From: Tubiluchus corallicola
Lineage: Eukaryota; Priapulida; Priapulimorpha; Priapulimorphida; Tubiluchidae
Reading direction: 5' to 3'
NCBI GenBank assembly: GCA_030141605.1
Contig: JAQGDQ010000421.1
Span: forward strand, 64,001 to 128,000
Length of the DNA stretch: 64,000 bases
The notes under the pieces: model-generated
Database searches by the model: none
Told to the model about the DNA's origin: nothing
Seen by the model: only the letters and a program-made list of their open reading frames with translations
Translations under genes and position numbers: made by a program
Part shown: positions 59,361 to 64,000 of the stretch, one piece after another
Numbering within the stretch: position 1 is the stretch's first letter
How the letters are laid out: each line of letters starts with the position of its first letter

Positions 59361-59739
59361 TTTGCAGGACTAAATTATATCATAATTACTGTCATCTAGA
59401 CAAATATTTTTATTATTCGTGCTAACTCACTGTAATGTTAATGCGATACTAAATAAATATTTGATTATATCTTTACAACTAATATAGAGAAACTGCAACA
59501 CGTAAAACATGACATTAGCTGCCGTTTGGAAAATTATAACCACAAGGTCAATAGTACGAAGACGAAATAATATCATATACAGAGAAGAGGTGACAATTCC
59601 TGGAAAAAATGTAAATATCTTGGTAGCTTGTTAATCACTTGAAGCTGACATACATCGAAGGAATATTCTAGCATTGTCTGCTTTTTCATATCTCTTGAAA
59701 CCAAAGTTCGAATTCTTCCAACTTTACTCGATTTTTATA

Positions 59740-60300
59740 TGCTGAGCTATGACAATAAAAGTTAAACAGCAAAAGAAAATTGACGCTTGTCAAAGAGCTC
59801 TCTGTAGAAAGTTGTTAGATAACAAATGGCCTGACTGCAAATCGAATGATTTGTACGCTGTGATGAAGGAAACTTCAACAAATCCAAGCAAGAAGACTGC
59901 ATCGGATTGGTCAGTCACTACCTCAGGAATTTCGTTTTCCTATAGCATTACGTAAAGTTCTTGAAACGACAAATAAACCGAGAGGATATATAGATACATT
60001 GCAAAAGGATTTAGCAAATACAACTCTAGATTTGAGGGATGATGTATCATAGGCAGTAGCGGTGGACAGAAACATCAACAAGTGGAGCGTCCCATATTTT
60101 AGAACATATAACGTAAACGACCGCGAACTTAATTGAATTGAAATTAAGTACGTTGTAAAACTCGTGTTTTTGCAGCGTTGCATAATTGTATTTGTTATAT
60201 CTTGTATTTGTTCTTGTACTTTGACTTTTTTTGTAATTGTAATTTTTGCCATGATACACTATTGTATTTGTGCAATAAAATGAAATTGAATTGAATTGAA
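59740..60300 (+). mobile_element. LINE relic 1, reverse transcriptase C-terminus and 3' tail
   Basis: Frame-broken peptide IDACQRALCRKLLDNKWPD, then YAVMKET, and later in another frame GYIDTLQKDLANTTLDLRDD, the usual order at the end of non-LTR ORF2. It ends in AATAAAATG and (TTGAA)n-like TTGAATTGAATTGAA. Confidence 0.6.
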
Positions 60301-60625
60301 ATTGAACATATAATTCTCAATGAACAGCATCGCAGCATAAAAAGACGCCGTTTAAGATGAATTGGGTATATGCTTAGACTACCAGATGATATTCCAGCGA
60401 AGATAGCTCTTCAACAAGCCATAGAACCAGCTAAAAAACCTGCAGGTGGACAAATGTTAACATATTTAGATTTTGCACAGAAAGATTTAAACACTTCAGT
60501 ATTGATCCTTAGAAATAAATGCACTTGGGGCATTGCGGCAAGCAGGGAGTCCTGGCATAGGGAGGTGAGCAGAATCATGTCCCTGGACGTATGATTCATT
60601 GGATGATGATGATGATTATTTGTTA
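60301..60625 (+). mobile_element. LINE relic 2, reverse transcriptase C-terminus
   Basis: Read + as WIGYMLRLPDDIPAKIALQQ, then AIEPAKKPAGG and DFAQKDLNTSVLILRNK, then SWHREVSRIMSLDV and a stop. The tail is GATGATGATGATGATT. Inserted directly after relic 1. Confidence 0.65.
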
Positions 60626-61063
60626 CTTCAATGAATCAAAATACACGTAAGCAATGACAACACTATAGTAACATAGTGATTTACCGCATCAGTTAGTTAT
60701 TATGACGAACAAGATTCATTAATAATTAGTTTTTTGCTCTACACAAAATACACAATATTTTTGTTTTTCACACAAAGCTGAGAGGTTTTGTTCTCACATA
60801 TACTATTATCATTGTGTACATCATAATTTCTACATAGTTTTAGCTCGCAAAAAGTTTAGTTTCACTTTAAATTTCATTTCATTTTAGGCAGTTATTTTTA
60901 AATTTTTAGCTCAAAATGACTTACCTGAATTATGTCAAACAGCGTAAAATACAGAAAGATTTTAACTAATTGGTGCAAAAAAACTCGTATATCCTTTCCT
61001 CGCCAATCCTTCTTCTAACTGAAGGCAACTAGGTCATTGACATCTTTTTGTACTGTTTTGCAG

Positions 61064-61396
61064 GAAGAAGAGGTCTGAAAGGAAGTTGGCCGAAGAAGCC
61101 AAAGTATTTTATTAATCTCTACACACAGCAATATTTATTTCGACACTATTTCCCAAAAAAGTAAAATTTTTGCCGCACATTAGATACAATGCTGTGAATC
61201 GTGCCAGCGACTTGTGAAACTTTTGAATTTTTTCGAAAAATATGATATTTTGTGCAGACTGGAGTGGGTTTCCTTGCGCGCCTCTCTGCACGTGCTGTCT
61301 GCATGTGAAAAGAATCTGGAGTTCGTGAGAAGCTCGCTTAACAGACTTGCATCATTCCAGGCGAAGACTGAATACAAAATGTACAAACTGTCCTGA
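61064..61396 (+). CDS. possible terminal exon pair of an unrecognised gene
   Basis: Segment 61064-61103 follows TACTGTTTTGCAG and is followed by GTATTT. Segment 61258-61396 follows GATATTTTGTGCAG and reads LEWVSLRASLHVLSACEKNL, then EFVRSSLNRLASF and a stop. Phases fit (enter 1, leave 2). AATAAA at 61511 supports a 3' end. No upstream exon was found and the 61064 piece also reads openly in another frame (KKRSERKLAEEAK). Confidence 0.28.
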
Positions 61397-61519
61397 AATT
61401 CAGAGTTCAGCTCTAGTTCAGAGCATTAATATGATCAGTGATGAGCAGTAATTATAATACGACATCACTGTGAATGAACATTTATCAACTTGTAAATGAA
61501 CGAATGTCATAATAAATGT

Positions 61520-62574
61520 GATATAGGTCTACATAATAAGTCTGTTTTTAGGCTCAAGCGTAGAATTCTATAATCAAAGTATGTGACAGATCTTAGCCGT
61601 CTTACTACGTGACGGCACTAAGTCACTGAACTTGATAATGTTTTTTGTAATTGTTTACTGGTGGATCAGTAACATTAATTCCGTTACTAGATACTTGTCA
61701 CTGACAAATGCCTAGCAGCCTAGCATTCTTAAAGTGAGTTAGAAGTGGATGAACTCACAGTCACAGTGCCTGAGTCAACAACATTTAGTTGAACAGTATA
61801 CGATTTTTTTGTTAGACCAGGGTGTTTGTTTTCAGTTCCAGAAGGCAGCTTGAGGATGGGTTGATGTGCCTTACTAAAGTTGTTTACATCTAATTTCCAT
61901 GAATTTATCAGCCCGTAAAAAAGAAAATTTCAGGAACGGAGTTATTCAAGGAAGGCAGCGGGGAAAAAAGCGAATCCCCGGTCGTTGCACCATATAAATG
62001 TATTTTCTACGGAAAGAGTTAAGACTCTCGAGAAGAGGCAGTATGTTACAGGAAGACTTGGTTGGCGCCTTTTGCGTTCATGGAATAACAAAAGTGAACG
62101 ATGGGGAATATTCCATTGTCTCGTTGAATGATCCCGAACATTTCTTATAATGAGATTAATTGATTTGATTTCTGATAGATAGATACCATAATAGACACTA
62201 TCGTCATTAACCGAAATTGCTAATAGCGATTGTCCAAAATGTGCATTTAGGAGTTTTTATATTTAATGATAGGCAACATTTTAAAACAAGTTTCAGCTTT
62301 AGATTTTACAATAATGCAATAGTTATTATTTATTAATTGTTCCTTCGTAGGCCTATCGTTACGTTGTTGTTTTATGCACACGAAAACGTGCAAACTCAGA
62401 AATGTTCACATTAGAAAACACGCCTCAAATCTTAAATAATTTATTAATTAGCTCACGTTTTCATAAATACATTGAATGGACCAAGCGTACGTAAACAAAT
62501 TATGCATCAAAAATAAAATTATAATCCGTTTTAAATGCAATTACTTTACTTATCCTATATTTATGTCAGTAGCT
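61520..62574. other. intergenic, nothing recognised
   Basis: AT-rich, with short frames only. Confidence 0.4.
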
Positions 62575-62772
62575 TTATTAAAGCTACGACTCCATGTGCG
62601 CGTAATGCGTGATGCGTATTCAGACTGTACGATCACGCATCACGCATTACGGATTTCGCATTACGTACACATGGAAGCACTTCCATGTGTTAAATATAAA
62701 CTGTTTTATACGCATCATGCATTACGGATCACGTTTCACGCATTACGCGCACATGGAGTCGTACCTTAAGTC
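62575..62772. mobile_element. short MITE with TTAA flanks and 28-bp ends
   Basis: The left end TACGACTCCATGTGCGCGTA plus ATGCGTGA and the inverted right end are nearly identical, each next to TTAA. The inside is made of CGCATTACGGATxxCGCAT-type repeats. The same end occurs at 30738. The TTAA target suggests a piggyBac- or Kolobok-type source. Confidence 0.65.
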
Positions 62773-62989
62773 TGGTTTATTATAGATCTCGTTTTCATGC
62801 ATGGTGAAAACAAGACGACACAGTCAAGGTCTCAGCTGTACCATATGCTGCTGGGCAGACTGACCTGGTCAAGGATATATCATTTATACATCACGTGCAG
62901 TGCATTCCTCGACTACTGAGGCTTCACTGGTGTGACAAACCGCTAGCCTAAAGAACTTGCTTCCTCATCCAAACATCACATAGTTAAAG

Positions 62990-63385
62990 AGCCAGAGCTT
63001 GATTACCCTATAGGCTAGCATAGGCTGCAGCCTATGGTCCCTCAAGCTTGGTGTCCCATACTTTGCATTGTTGAATAATTCATAATTTAAAATAAAATTT
63101 CAACTTAAAAAAAGGAGACCATAAAGTCTGAAAATCAAATTTTTAAGTGGCTCCTCATTCAAGATAAAGGATCCCTGTTTGAGATCCTTTATTTGAGATA
63201 AGGTTCCTCTTTGTGCCCTTAATTTGAAATATGGGGCCCCCAGCTCTGCAAATGTTGCGGAAATACATCAGATGTAAGAAATATTCTAGACGAATGCGAC
63301 TAATTTAGAGAGTGGCTTCGCCTAAAGGGGCCCCATAATTTCATTAGCCTGGAGGCCCCAATAGGTCATAATCCACCCTGCAAAG
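62990..63385. mobile_element. dispersed repeat, copy 2 (GGCTGCAGCCTA family)
   Basis: Homologous to 57890-58260. It ends GGTCATAATCCACCCTGC, the mirror of the CAGGGGTGGATTA end at 49850. A hAT-derived non-autonomous element is likely. Confidence 0.55.
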
Positions 63386-64000
63386 AGCAGCTTTTGTGAT
63401 TGACATCACCATTTTTGATGCTGTATCCTTCTAGAATTCAGCTTATTCTTATAATATGATGACCCAGTTACATTAATTACCTTAACCGACGTAATTAAGT
63501 TTAGCAGATGTGGCTTTAGTATGATCTAGCACAAATTAAGAATTGTGACCAAAAAAACTTACTGTATATTAATCTAGTGCGATCAACTAAACTATGACAA
63601 TATTGCAATAAACTATCATATATCAAAATGAAGTAGTTAAATAATAGAAGTCAGTAGATTTTTGGTCGAGGATCGACTCAAATCGCTACTCATTTAGATA
63701 TTCTTCTTTTTGTTGATCCTGTTGTTGTTGGGTGAGTGTCATGAAACAACACAGGAGTGTACTAGAGTGAATTCAGCATTGATTGGGAGTTTTTCGGTTT
63801 GCCATTGAGAATTTAAAATGGCGGCGAAAATGTCATTTTCGAAAAAAAAACCCAATGCTTGATCATTTCGCAACGCATCGTCATGATATTTTATAGAAAC
63901 ATACTAGAACAAATCCAGCAACGTCTGACAGAGTTGTCATGCATGCATGCTTGTGGCATTGACGTTATTTCCAATCCACTATCCTGAATTCACCGAATAT
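63386..64000. other. right edge, nothing certain
   Basis: A Kozak-like AAAATGGCGGCGAAAATG at 63818 opens a 14-codon frame and stops; no good donor precedes the stop. It could be the first exon of a gene that continues outside, but the support is slight. Confidence 0.3.

Overview
The window is nuclear DNA from an animal. It is AT-rich, and every recognisable gene is split into short exons by GT-AG introns of roughly 0.2-3 kb. The spaces between are packed with decayed DNA transposons, LINE 3' ends and simple repeats. Three proteins can be assigned to conserved animal families (AVL9, LMF1, TMEM201/SAMP1). I cannot place the species; an invertebrate is the best guess from compact genes, low GC and transposon style. 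No bacterial operons, CRISPR, rRNA or intact tRNA were seen.

Layout. 1-2770 is intergenic and holds a pogo/Tigger-like transposon. 2771-16235 (+) is AVL9: 12 coding exons, all phases consistent, about 906 residues with an unusually long acidic middle exon. 16350-21370 holds an inverted-repeat element, a 26-bp minisatellite and a few orphan coding-like exons. 21376-34553 (-) is LMF1, lipase maturation factor 1, with 13 coding exons per transcript. 34554-38330 shows no gene I can support. 38331-41778 (+) is the membrane-spanning middle of TMEM201/SAMP1, whose N-terminal zinc-finger part I cannot find. 41950-46380 is repeat-rich. 46381-52838 (+) is an unrecognised cysteine-rich protein with one calcium-binding EGF-like domain. 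53264-54331 (-) is a small lysine/glutamate-rich protein. 54340-64000 is almost all repeats and LINE relics, with one possible terminal exon pair near 61.1-61.4 kb.

The most striking content is in LMF1. (1) Two tandem, homologous versions of one exon (26499-26652 and 26128-26284) share the same splice phases. Including both, or neither, would shift the frame, so they look like mutually exclusive exons in a gene usually treated as a single-isoform ER chaperone. (2) An 11-nt microexon at 31573-31583 is needed to join its neighbours in frame. (3) The splice acceptor of exon 8, with 11 nt of coding sequence, sits inside a 56-bp tandem repeat present five times, giving five copies of the acceptor in a row.

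Transposons strongly shape the introns: a Tigger-like family occurs at 1.1, 24.0 and 39.7 kb, and a hAT-like element ends 16 nt before the EGF exon. AVL9 acts in late secretory traffic, LMF1 in ER folding of lipases, and TMEM201 at the inner nuclear membrane; nothing in the sequence suggests that the neighbours work together.
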